Positions 1 through 10,433 of a DNA stretch of 64,000 bases are shown in pieces. The translations under genes were made by a program, and so were the position numbers. Source of the DNA: Celoporthe dispersa (taxonomy: Eukaryota; Ascomycota; Sordariomycetes; Diaporthales; Cryphonectriaceae); NCBI GenBank assembly GCA_016584495.1, contig WAID01000007.1, forward strand, positions 1,784,001 to 1,848,000. Direction: 5' to 3'. Positions within the stretch are counted from its first letter, which is position 1. Each line of letters opens with the position of its first letter. Below the pieces are notes generated by a model. The model had not been told where the DNA came from and made no database searches. It saw nothing but the letters and a program-made list of their open reading frames with translations.

Positions 1-1194
1 CCTCGTTTCGTTGAGGCGTTGTTATCATCTGGTTTCATTGGGAGGGGGTCATTGCATACGTTCCTGCCAGGCCCTCTGTTGGGCAACCTCCATCGCTGCT
101 GAGTATCAGCAGCAGGCTGGCAGAGGCTTTCTTTGGATTTTTTTCGATTCTCAATCCTTGTCTGGCAAGGCATGGGGGAAAAAACAAAGCAACGCATTTA
201 TAGAGAAGCAAGCAAGGAGGGGGGTTTTTTTTTTGGTTTATTATTTATCTTTTTTTCTTCTTCTTGGTCAGCAAAGGGAGGGTAAGAGAGGGTAGTTGCA
301 CTGTTTTCATTTTCTGTCCTGCATCATTATTTGTAGTGTATTAGCTGTTATGAGAGGAGTGTGTTCTCCTGCTTCTCTTATCTATCATACAGTACTACTG
401 CCTCCATTTCCTCAGATCATCTTACACTTTCTCCAGGTGCATGTGGTCCTATCATGATCTTGGTATGACAAGCTACAAGAAAAAAACACCCAAAAAAGCA
501 GCAAAACTTGTCTACTCGATGAGTGTTCCATCCCCGGCACTATTGAGCCTGCCGTGGAACCTTGTGATGTTGACCAAGGCAAGACAACTCAGGTATGATT
601 GATACCTGTCCACTAGGAGGACTTGTACCTGGGAGATTGATATTTGGGATGTCCTTCCCTGTGCTGTACTCCGAGTGTCAGACAATGGCTGAGCATTTGG
701 GTCCGGGGAGAGACATGTTGGAGATGCATATGATCCTCCTCTAGAGGCATATTCTAGTGGCCAGGAATGAGACTGTGTCCTAGGACAGGTCCAGCCCTTC
801 TGCCCTAGGAGTTTTTTTGAACCAGTGAGATAGATCTCGCATGCAAAATGAGATGTGACTGAGCCTCATGGAAAGGAAGGGTCGTGATAAGCTCGTTGGT
901 GGCAGTGGTCTTTTCTCGATGTACAGAGAGATCCCTGTGGCCATGAACCCCTGGCTGTGAAGACCAGACTAAGCTATGGTGGGTCCCCAACGCGGGGTCA
1001 CCCTGTAGGCTCCCCCTGAACTTCAAGCTCTCAGGGATCTGTCTCTGAGCTTCGGTGGCCTCCTCGACGGCCAGCCTTCTGTGTGAGCTGTCCTGAAGCT
1101 CTCACAACGTCGCCACGATCTATTCTCCCTCCTTTTCTCCCTCCTCCTCCTCTCTGTTTCTTCTTTTGTCCATTGACCAGATACAGAAAGCAAA
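1..1194. other. Left-edge intergenic region, promoter side of pmm
   Basis: No open frame here has a recognisable protein or convincing codon bias. The short frames are low-complexity and overlap on both strands. The last 100 bp before the pmm start are pyrimidine-rich (CT and CTT runs), typical of fungal 5' leaders. The left end may belong to the 3' flank of a gene outside the window, but nothing seen proves it. Confidence 0.6.
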
Positions 1195-2246
1195 ATGACA
1201 TCCTCATACCCTCCTCTAGAAGACCGCCCCATCAAGAACACAATCTGCCTCTTTGATGTCGATGGCACCCTTACACCTGCCCGGTTGGTAAGTCTGATTG
1301 ACTGATCCCTTGAACCCTTCCTCTTGCACAGCTACACCCCCACTCTGAACGTGGCTCAAAGATTGGTCTCTAATGTATACAGACCGTCTCACCTGAGATG
1401 CTCAACATTCTCTCCCGCCTGCGTCAGAAGGTCGCCATCGGCTTCGTGGGCGGCAGCGATCTGGTCAAGCAGCAGGAGCAGCTGGGCACCGCGGCTGTCG
1501 ATGTCAAGACGCTGTTCGACTTCTGCTTTGCCGAGAACGGCCTGACGGCGTACAGTAAGTGGTGTCTCCAGCTGATTTCCGCCCAGGGCGACCTGTCGAG
1601 ACGATGAGCATGCCTTGATGTGTTCAGACGCGACCCCCGGGCTCATCCTCTCTCCTTTCCCCCTCCCGCGCTGTTCATTGCTGACCGTTGGGGTGTGTGA
1701 CGCGCACAGAGAACGGCCAGGCCCTCCCCCTCCAACAGCTTCATCAAGTGGATCGGCGAGGACCAGTACAAGGAGCTCGTCAACTTCTGCCTGCACTACG
1801 TGGCGGACCTGGACATCCCCGTGAAGCGGGGCACCTTTGTCGAGTTCCGCAACGGCATGATCAACGTGAGCCCCGTGGGCCGCAACGCCTCGGTGAAGGA
1901 GCGCAACGACTACGAGGCCTACGACAAGGAGCACAAGGTCCGCGAGAGGTTCGTCGAGAAGCTGCGCGAGCGCTTCGGCCACCTGGGCCTGACCTTCTCC
2001 ATCGGCGGCCAGATCTCCTTCGACGTCTTCCCCACGGGCTGGGACAAGACCTACTGCCTGCAGCACCTCGAGGACGAGGCCAAGAAGCCCGGCGGCGTCG
2101 CGTACACCACCGTGCACTTCTTTGGCGACAAGACGTTCAAGGGCGGCAACGACTATGAGATCTACAGTGATCCTCGTACCGAGGGACATACCGTCAACGG
2201 CCCGGAGGAGACCATGAAGCTGCTCAGGGAGCTTTTCGATCTGTAG
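1195..2246 (+). CDS. pmm1: Phosphomannomutase (SEC53/PMM family), one-base frame break
   Basis: Cytosolic enzyme that interconverts mannose-6-phosphate and mannose-1-phosphate for GDP-mannose, and so feeds N-glycosylation, O-mannosylation and GPI anchors. Exons are 1195-1287, 1383-1554 and 1710-2246, with gtaagt donors at 1288 and 1555. The start is chosen because residues 20-25 then read FDVDGT, the HAD motif with the two catalytic aspartates (21 and 23). Further family signatures are GFVGGSD in exon 2, and FRNGMINVSP, GGQISFDVFP and FFGDKT in exon 3. Exon 3 reads in family frame from 1731 onward but enters in a different frame at 1710. Removing one C from the C5 run at 1726-1730 joins them and gives 266 aa, the usual length. 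No alternative acceptor repairs the frame. Its 3' end faces his1, 337 bp away. Identity is secure; the frame break is probably a sequence error. Confidence 0.95.
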
Positions 2247-2583
2247 GAGACAGGGACGATGGGCTCGTTGCTGCTTCTGAAAGGATACCCCAAGATACCA
2301 AAAAATCCACCACATTACAAGTGACAGTCGTACCGTTGCAAAGAGTGTCACACGCAAGTCTGTTCTCAACAGGTCTAAAACATTCATTGCCTCCCAGATA
2401 AATTTTGTTTAACCCGCCGGCCTCCGAACCAAAAAATCGGACAAGGACAAAGTGCATAGCGGCCATTCCCAGAGCCATGTGAACCTCCAATAGTGGTATT
2501 GGCTTTCCCTTCTTTCTTTCTTTTCCTTTCTCTTTTATTTTTTTCTTTCTTTTCTTTCCCTCACAATGAACGAGTCGGACTCT

Positions 2584-3730
2584 TCAGCCCGCGCGAGAGT
2601 TGTGGATATCCAGCACCAGAATGTCCGTTGCCCCGACCTTGACAAGCTCGTCCATGGCTGGTGCGATCTTCTTCTTCTCCACCATGGAGCTGACAGCAAC
2701 CCAGCCTTCTTCCTCGAGCTGCGTCACTGTGGGTGCCCGCTTGCCGGGTGTGATGGAGGTTGCCTCCTTGAGGTGGCTTCTTGGCACGTTGTACTGGCAG
2801 AGAACATATCTCTGCGCTGTGATGACGCCACGGATACGAGAGGCGATGAGTTCGACCATGTCCGGGTGTGTTGGGGCTTTCGACTTGATCAGGATCGAGG
2901 AGGATTCCACCACGGTATCTATCGCTTCAAGGCCTGCGGCCTTCATGGTCTCGCCAGATTCTGGGAAGGACTCAGTCAGTACAACACCAGTATCGGACCT
3001 GCAAGATGTACAAGGATCCACATACCAACAAGATCAACAATACCATCTGCGACACCCAGGGCGCATGCCGCCTCGACGCTGCCGCTCAGCTCAATGATCT
3101 TGGTCCGCAGTTTCCGGTCTGGAGTCCAGCCCTCTGCATCCGCTCTGGCACCGTCCTGCTCCAGCTCCAGCCTGGCAAAGTACTCCTCGGCCAGGTGGAC
3201 GAAGCTGGTCCCGATGTTCTTCCCTATGAGGTCCTGGCCCTTGGTGTACGTGCCCTTCACCGGGACCTGCACCTGGAGCTTGCACGCACCGAAGCCAAGG
3301 TCCATGACCGTCTCGCAACCCCTGGGCTTGCCGTCCTCAGGGGTGACATCTCCGGACATGCGCCGCGCCCGGACAGTGCTCCTGACCCCGGCCTCGTACT
3401 CCTGGACCTGGTCGTAGCCGGTGATGCCCAGGTCAACCTGGCCCTCGCCCACGAACGTCGGGATGTCGGCGGCGGGGAGGAAGACCAGCGCGATAGGGAG
3501 GTTCTTGACGAGGGCGATGTCGAGACGGTTCTCGCGGCGGAACTGTATGTCGGCGCCCTCGAGGAGGTTGAGGGTGGCTTGTTGCAGACGGCCCTCTGGT
3601 GGGAACTGGTCAGCGGTCTTCCGGCCCTGGAGTGGAACGGCGCAGGCTTTGGGAGCGTAGGCTTACTCTTGGGCACGGCGAAGAGCAGCCGTCCTTCTAG
3701 GCTTTTCGCGGGTGTCAGCTGGTCGTGCAT
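2584..3730 (-). CDS. his1: ATP phosphoribosyltransferase, first step of histidine synthesis
   Basis: Condenses ATP and PRPP to phosphoribosyl-ATP, the committed and feedback-inhibited step of histidine synthesis. Exons on the minus strand are 3730-3667, 3595-3026 and 2960-2584. The introns (3596-3666 and 2961-3025) have gtaagc and gtatgt donors. The product is 336 aa and reads cleanly. The N-terminus starts MHDQLTPAKSLEGRLLFAVP and continues KKGRLQQATLNLLEGADI across the first splice. Family blocks follow: ALVFLPAADIPTFVGEG, DLGITGYDQV, CKLQVQVPV, and the PRPP-loop region SGSVEAACALG. The C-terminal regulatory domain carries TPGKRAPTV and EEGWVAVSSM. A stretch of about 25 residues (around STVRARRMSGDVTPEDG) is inserted between the DQV block and the CKLQV block compared with yeast His1, which is about 297 aa. 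A TGAGTCA element lies 213 bp upstream of the start and suggests cross-pathway control. Confidence 0.97.
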
Positions 3731-3942
3731 GGCTTTGCTTGACAGAATGGAGGTCTTTGGGGGGGGATGCGCGCGACAACTCACTGGTTCACCAGATCCA
3801 TGGCTTGAGAACTGTTGGCTCTATGTATAGACGGATGGACGCAGCAACAAGATTGCAGGAGACGGCTGACACTTGCACAAGATTTAGTAGCCTGAACTTG
3901 CACCCAATGATCTGTTCTGGGAAGAATGGTGTGGAGAGCCAG

Positions 3943-3949
3943 TGAGTCA
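3943..3949. promoter_or_regulatory. Gcn4/CPC1-type TGASTCA site upstream of his1
   Basis: The heptamer TGAGTCA (TGACTCA on the other strand) matches the full consensus bound by the bZIP activator of general amino-acid control (Gcn4 in yeast, CPC1 in Neurospora). It lies 213 bp upstream of the his1 start, a usual distance for this element in fungal amino-acid genes. The match and position are seen; function is inferred. Confidence 0.6.
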
Positions 3950-5697
3950 ATTTGGGAATAGCCTCAGCCAACATTGGATGGAGGGGTAGCAGCTGTACGA
4001 CGTGGGGTAATTCGAAAGGGTGCAGGACTTGTTCCGAGCCATGTGAGGATGCTTGGTTCTTACCTGTGCTGATGTTGATCTGTGTAGCCGCTGTTCCTAT
4101 GTCTGGGCGAGGCTCCAAGAGGTCCTATGTCTCGACCCTGCTGTTCTTGTTCTGTCTCCCAAGAAGGAAATATGACTGTTTGAACCTGCCTCTCTAAATT
4201 CTTCACCAGTGACGAAAGCTCCTGTGTCGGAGCTTCCGGCCCCCTGGCATGGAGGGGCCACTAGTCAGCGTTCAACCTAGTCAGGTACCTCCTTGACCCC
4301 ACCTATATTACCTAATCAAGATAGCTCCAGTTTGACTGCACTCATCTGCTGTGCTCGATGTTCCTGTGCTTATTATGAAAAGGCAGGCTTAGCAACACAA
4401 TTGCAAGACCCTCAACAGAAAGAGTGATATGTTGCTCTCAAGTTATCATGTGAATTATTGGCCACCATACAGCCTTGGAACCTCATACCACAAATGGTCA
4501 TGTCTTATTTGTTGGGTTTTTAGCCAACCCCTCTGTGGCAGATGAGGTGTGCTGTGCTTTGGGAAACCCTAATTTATCTCATCAAGCAGCTATCCCGATG
4601 ATAAATTTACTAAGTACTTTTCCTTTAGACCAACCTCTCTCTCTCTTTTCCTTTCCTTTCCTTTACTTTTTTTAGGCAAAAAAATGAGACGAGCAAGGCA
4701 AGCATGGGTGAACACAAACATATATGCATTTAGACTATCTTCTTAATTGGTAAAGAGAAGGAGGAAAAGAAAAAAAAAGGAGTAGAGCTTTGTAGAAATA
4801 AGTGCACTGGAGCCTGTCAGTCTTGATAGCCCAATGAGAGTGCCCAGCTCCTTAAAGTGAAAGCCCAGCTGGTGTGGATGAAACTCAAGTCTTTGTACCG
4901 CGCTCTTGAGAGTTGATACCTGTTCCTGATTGTCCGGGGGAAGCACAGAGAGCAGCTACACTGCCAGTTCAAGATGCTCTCTTTTACATGGATATCAACC
5001 GTGAGATCTGCTCATTTCTCTATCCACTTAATGAGAGAGCTCTTGTGCAGACTGGCGTAGACTAAGAAATCGAGTGCTGTGCCGTATTCTCACAGGTGAC
5101 ATATCAGACGGACGCCCTTAAAGCAAAGTCTGAAGGGGCTAGCTAGAGAAAGATACCTTTTCTGGCTTTAAAGAGCAGCCATATTCGTGACATTTACAAT
5201 ATCCTTTTTTTTTTTTCCCACTCTGTTAGCTGTGCCGTTTATGTGCACCCCGGCTCCTTTCTCTTTTGCTGACCCTTCTCTCTTGCTTTCTCGGCTGCTT
5301 CACTGGCATCTCCAGCTTGCCACCCAGGCTCCTGCATCACCCGAAGTATCCTTTTCCTGGTCTTCTCAGGTGCTCAATTGTAATTTTTTCAATTTCTAAG
5401 AAAGCCCTTCAATCCCGGCCGTCCTGCTTCGCTTGGCTACTAGCCACCCTCACAATTCCTCAGTCTATCAGGATTTCGCCGACTTCGACCATGTTGTAGA
5501 TTGATTTCCACGATACCTCCTCGCATCGAGTTTGCCAAGCAACTTGCGGCGTTCAACTATTTCATTGCTAAAGTATGCTGCGCTACAGTCGGTACGTAAT
5601 CACTGCCATACCATTCCGAGTCGTGGCCACCTCGCCGTCTCTTTCAAAGACGTGTGTCTCATTACACGGAGAGGATGACTGACGCAATCTGTCGTAG
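3950..5697. other. Intergenic region upstream of his1
   Basis: AT-rich, with many short overlapping frames on both strands and no recognisable protein. It includes poly-A and poly-T runs near 4670-4690, 4766-4780 and 5203-5218. Beyond the TGASTCA site just to its left I see no gene here. Confidence 0.6.
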
Positions 5698-6141
5698 GGG
5701 TTATCCATCTGGCATCTGCTCCTTTACTTTGGACCGACGTTGTTTTCTAATCACCGCCTCAAAATACTTCGAAAGCGCATGTATATCTTTACTGTCGATT
5801 CGCGTGGCAAATCCCGGCTTCCCGAAGGCTACAAGCGCATGCTGAAGTACAGCGCATCCAAGAGAGGTGTTCAGATCAACACTGCGTCCATTCCAAGTGG
5901 GGAGCCTACAGCTGGCCTCTTCGCATCCGATGAGATCTCTGTTCTGGGACCCGCGAATCCCGAATTCGAGAGGCGTCCTCAGCAGAATGCCTCGAAGGCA
6001 CCAAGAACACCTCAACCGAAAGAGGTTTCTCGAGAGAAGGAGAAAGACCACGCTCATACTGAACTTATGCAAGGCCAGGGACAGGACCAGAATACGGAGG
6101 CTCCTGTTCCATACATAGAGCTCGCTCAAGACCCCTACTAG
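5698..6141 (+). CDS. Possible exon of an unrecognised gene
   Basis: An open frame begins exactly after a good 3' splice site (tcgtag, ending at 5697) and runs 147 codons to a TAG at 6139-6141. The first 30 residues are hydrophobic then basic (start GLSIWHLLLYFGPTLF, then RLKILRKRM). The remainder is polar and rich in P, Q, E and K. The same frame reopens after the stop and continues to 6378. I recognise no family. No convincing upstream coding exon in matching phase was found; a short ATG frame at 5575 with a gtacgt donor is out of phase with it. This could be a real exon, a pseudogene piece or chance. Confidence 0.25.
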   Translation, partial: GLSIWHLLLYFGPTLFSNHRLKILRKRMYIFTVDSRGKSRLPEGYKRMLKYSASKRGVQINTASIPSGEPTAGLFASDEISVLGPANPEFERRPQQNASKAPRTPQPKEVSREKEKDHAHTELMQGQGQDQNTEAPVPYIELAQDPY

Positions 6142-6378
6142 GTGCAATGGAGGAAGGAGAAGGTGCAGCTCCCTCCTGAACGTGGCAATCCCTATATCCA
6201 GAGACCACAAGAGCGAGATATCGCATTGCCATCGACTGAGGGCGCCGGGTGCATTGAAGAGAAGACTGTTGAGAGCCAATTAACCCTTCAGAATAGCAAG
6301 TGCGCCGGTGTGTCGAACCCAGCGCCGAGTGTCACTTGTAAAACGGAGCGAGAGCTATCCTCGGCGGCACCCTCTTGA

Positions 6379-7356
6379 TTCCTTTGAGACTGGATGATGG
6401 TCACTGTCTTCTGGTCGTCGTGCGGCTCAAACCTCTCCAAAGCGTGGGCGACAGCGACAAGTACGGATCAATACAGTACTACGGTTCAGCTAGGCGGAGA
6501 GAGGGTGAGGGTGGCGACAAGTGCGAACCCAGCATGCGCGTGGCTCGTCTGATAGGGCTCATTCTTCCAGACCGCGATCCAGATCCCGACGCGTGGCATC
6601 ACCAGCACTGCGCCTGTCCTGACCAGCTCATAGAGAGCAGCGCTGGGCCAGCCATCTGCCTGGCGGCCATGTGCGTCGTCGGCAGTCTGCAACCCTCACC
6701 GCCACTGCCTGAAGCTGTGGACTGGATATGTGATATGCAGCTCATATATCCACTGATGGTTTCCCATTTTGCACTTCTTCAACTGGAGAGCAGCACTGGG
6801 CTGAAACATCAGGACGATATTATATTCCACATCATCCCACCTAAAAGCTACAGGGTCCAGCCCTCGAGCCCCACACGTCCCAGAGGCTTGGGAGACGGTA
6901 TCAGCGGGCCGTGTTCTAGCGTGGGACCTTGGCTGACAGCTCGCTAAATTTAGGGGCGTGGGGTCCTTGTACAGGGACGTACGTAATTCTTCTCCCCGAC
7001 CATCCCTTGAGACCTCTAGGCTCTCTCTCTCTCTCTCTCTCTCTTCATTCCTCCACCCCTTCTTGACACGTCCTCCACGTTCTTTATTCTCGAAATTCCT
7101 AGGTCTCGCCTGCAAACCGGTGAATCCGGGCGCTCATTCCTCCCTCTTCTGTACTCCCTCCCTTGGAGGAAAAAAATATGCAGTAACCCTTTTTTCATAA
7201 CCAAAAAAGAACAATAAATTCACAGGCTATTAGAGAAAGTGTGTACTGTAAGTAGACCCACGAACGTGATCATCCTTGTTCCATCTCGAATCTTGCCTTT
7301 CTATGCTACGTATCCCCGAAGCCTCCCTGCCCTGCGAAAGACAGACGCCTTCCTGA
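6379..7356. other. Intergenic region upstream of the sugar transporter
   Basis: No credible gene. It contains a (CT)n run at 7021-7044 within a pyrimidine-rich stretch, and AT-rich sequence at 7190-7230. It probably holds the promoter and leader of the transporter that follows. Confidence 0.55.
7021..7044. repeat. (CT)n microsatellite
   Basis: About twelve uninterrupted CT units in a pyrimidine-rich stretch upstream of the transporter gene. Such tracts are common in fungal promoters and leaders. Confidence 0.9.
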
Positions 7357-7767
7357 TGCCCAAGTCGGGTCGATCGAATTTCTGCTGGGCGCCCCTCTCC
7401 CTCGACGGCGACACCAGTTGACAGTGATGCCAGTACCACAGACAAGCCCTGCAAGCTCAGGACCTCCCCGCGGCCGGCCAGGACCTCCTCCCTGCTCGAC
7501 GACGAGCTCTCAACAGCCAGGCAGAGCGGCCTCCGGACACTCTCCTTCCACAAGAATCACAACAACGACAGCAACCACGGTAGTAGTGAGCTCTACAAGC
7601 GGCACGGCGACCGCTGGGAGCGAAGCCACGACAGCGCGGGCACCTGGGAGGAGGGGGCGACCGACAGCGCCAGCTGTAGTGATACAGAGGACGAGGCAGG
7701 ATACGGCAGAGACGAGGGCTCTGATCCTTGGGAGGAGAAGGAGGAGGAGGAGGAGGAGACACGCGCC

Positions 7768-9738
7768 ATGGTCTCATCATGGTCGGGGCAACCCGAGATC
7801 AAGGGGCGGACCGAGTGTGAGCAGCCTCCTTCTTCCCTCGGAAGGCAGCTCCCTGGAGGGCAATTCTTCTGCTCCGACACAGGGTTGTTGTTGTTGTTGT
7901 TGTTGTTGTTCTGACAATCATTGGCAGGGATGCGGATGATGCTTCTGTGTGCCGTGCACTTTGGGATCACCTTCACCTGGGGCGTCGAGATGACATACTG
8001 CACTCCCTATCTCCTGAACCTGGGCCTGACCAAGAGCCAGACCTCGCTGGTGTGGATCGCGGGCCCGCTGTCTGGGCTCATCACCCAGCCCATCGTGGGA
8101 GCCCTGGCGGACTCCACGAGGTCGAGGTGGGGCCGCAGGAGACCGTATATCGTCGTTGGATCCGTCATCGTCGCGGCGGGGCTGATCACCCTCGGCTGGA
8201 CGAGGCAGTTTGTCTCGCTGCTGATGCCGACCGACACCGACTTCGCCAAGATGCTCATCATCTTTCTGGCCGTCTCGGCACTATACGTGACAGACTTTGC
8301 CATCAACGCAGGTGAGCTGTCCACCAGAAACCCCCCACCCCCCCAACAGAACGAACTCGTCCCCCCCCCCTTCTGACAGGACGCCTAACCTTGTGTTCGC
8401 AGTCATGTCGTGCTCGAGAGCCTCCTCGTGGACACGCTGCCCATCGCGAAGCAGCAGACAGGCGCCGCGTGGGCGGGCAGGATGGGCTCGCTGGGCCACA
8501 TCGTCGGCTACGGCATGGGCGCCATCGACCTGCCCGGCACCTTTGGCGCGTGGCTCGGCGCGACACAGTTCCAGCAGCTCACCCTCATCGCCGCCATCGG
8601 CATCCTCTCCACCTCGTTCGTGACCTGCTGGGCCGTGACTGAGCGCGTCCTCGTCAGCTCCGCACGGCACGACCACCACCACCATGACGACGGCCGCGGC
8701 CGCTTCAAGGTCCTGCGGCAGATCTGGTCGACCTTGCTAGACCTGCCACCTCGCATCCAGGGCATCTGCTGGGCCGTCTTCTGGGGCTGGATCGGCTGGT
8801 TCCCCTTCAACGTCTACGGGAGCACCTGGGTCGGCGAGACCTACTTCCGCTACGACGCGGCGTCGGACGCCAGGGCCTCCTCGGACGTCCTGGGCGACAT
8901 GGGCCGCATCGGCAGCTACACGCTCACCATCTACTCCTTCATGACCTTCACGGGCGCCTGGCTGCTCCCGCTGTTTGTGCGCGGCCCGGAGGACGAGGGC
9001 TTCACCAGGAGACCCCCGCAGAGCATCGCCCACCTGGTCGAGGGCTTCAGCAAGCACAAGCCCGACCTGCTCAGCGTCTGGGTCGCCGGCCATGTCCTGT
9101 TTGCGAGCGCCATGTTCTTTGCGCCGTTTGCCACGAGCTTTCGCTTTGCTACTGCGCTGGTGGTCTTTTGCGGGATACGTGAGTTTGCCTTTTTTCTTCC
9201 TCTTCTCTCTTTCTTTTTTTCCCCTTCTTTCCACCACTCACACACACACACACACACACAGCATGGAGCATCGTCTCCTGGGCCCCCGTGGCCATGATGG
9301 GGATCGAGGTCAACAACATCTCCAGCGACCCAACCTCCTACCGCCGCCTCTCCGACAGCCCCGACGCCATCGAGCTCAGCGGAGGCATCACCACGACCAC
9401 CATAGCGCCCCCCCGAGCCGACCTCCTCCACGTCGAGCACGGCCCGGACGACAGCCCCCACAGCACGGCCAGCGGCACCACAGGCGAGCTCTCCGGCATC
9501 TACTTCGGCATCCTCAACATCTACCAGACCATCCCGCAGTTCATCGGCACCTTCATCTCCACCGTCGTCTTCGCGGTGCTCGAGCCGGGGAAGAGTCCCG
9601 AGCTGGCGGCCGACGCGGACCCCGCCGAGCTGCATTCTGTGGCCGACGGCCCCAACGCTATTGCTGTTTGTCTTTTTTATCGGGGCGGCGGCGGCGGGCG
9701 TGGCTGCTGTGGTTACGAGGAGGTTGAAATGGATTTAG
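7768..9738 (+). CDS. SUT-type sucrose/alpha-glucoside H+ symporter, two frame breaks
   Basis: Twelve-helix plasma-membrane sugar carrier of the glycoside-cation symporter group of the MFS. Exons from the first in-frame ATG are 7768-7816, 7928-8311, 8403-9178 and 9262-9738. The donors are gtgagc, gtgagc and gtgagt. Family marks are TFTWGVEMTYCTPYL in helix 1, the SUT loop motif RWGRRRPYI, DFAINAV before the second splice region, WIGWFPF in helix 7, and a last helix ending TRRLKWI. Two single-base breaks occur. A C is missing near 8421, between SCSRA and LLVDTLP. One T too many sits in the T6 run at 9673-9678; removing it restores AVCLFIGAAA. With both corrected the exons sum to 562 codons (561 aa). 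The frame is open, acidic and polar upstream to about 7357 but has no ATG, so an upstream start through another exon is possible. The loop between helices 6 and 7 carries HDHHHHDD. The start is uncertain; the identity is firm. Confidence 0.9.
7884..7911. repeat. (GTT)n microsatellite inside a transporter intron
   Basis: Nine TTG/GTT units lie inside the first intron of the transporter (7817-7927), just before a CTGAC branch-like sequence and the acceptor ggcag. The repeat therefore sits where the polypyrimidine/branch region is expected. Confidence 0.9.
9239..9260. repeat. (CA)n tract ending at a 3' splice site
   Basis: The third transporter intron (9179-9261) ends in an uninterrupted CA run that runs directly into the CAG acceptor, with a long T/C-rich stretch before it. 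Confidence 0.9.
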
Positions 9739-10433
9739 CAAGAGCGTAGAGGCCTGATGGGAGGAGGAGTATTGGAGGGAGTGCAAGCGGGACCTTTTTT
9801 TTTTTTTTGTTACAAGTGCAAGAGAGAGAGAGGTCATGAGGCGTTTGAATACTTATATTGAACTTCTTTTTTTTAAAAAAAAAATACGCTGTAGAGCAGA
9901 AAGGTAGGTCTGGTCAGCATCAGCACGTGCGTGTGGTCTTTGTTGCTTGTGAATACTACTATATATTATTTAAAATTGAGAGAAAGAGAAAGGCGGAAAA
10001 ACTATCTACTCTTTCCTCCTGCTCCATCGGAATCCTCCTAGCATCAACTGAGCACTGGTACAGCCAACCTCGCATGTCCTTGGCAATAAGAGTGTATTGC
10101 GTGCCACAAGTCAGAAGAGGAAAGGAAAAACAAAGTTAAAAAAAAAGTAGTGTGAAACGTGCCTGTTTCACTCTCATCCCAATAAACATTGAACTGGTAT
10201 CAAAAGTATCCGACAACATCAAGCCACCCCTTCCCCAAGTATAAGCAAGAGACGGGATAGAAGCTTATAGAGACGGTGTGCGCGCAACTCGGTGCACACA
10301 CAGATTGAAAACCACAACATCAGCAACCCGCCAACGCCATCTCGATCCAAGCCCAACGATTAATACACCGGCCTCGAGCCGGGCTCCTCCCACTGTTTGT
10401 GGATATTCGGATTGTCCACAGTACCTTGGTCGC
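9739..10433. other. Convergent intergenic region between transporter and src1
   Basis: 3' flanks of two convergent genes. It holds poly-T (around 9797-9809), poly-A (around 9873-9885) and AT-rich DNA suited to transcript ends. A CACGTG hexamer is present at 9924-9929. No gene is seen. Confidence 0.6.

Noticed and set aside
1389..2387. 332-codon frame on the minus strand over pmm
   Set aside because: It lies opposite pmm exons; its Leu/Val/Ala-rich sequence is the antisense of C/G-ending codons.
2566..3417. 283-codon plus-strand frame over his1
   Set aside because: Antisense shadow of his1, whose family motifs read continuously on the minus strand.
7884..7927. 44-nt intron with gttgtt donor in the transporter
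   Set aside because: It is out of phase with the next exon; the gtgagc donor at 7817 is in phase and matches the family.
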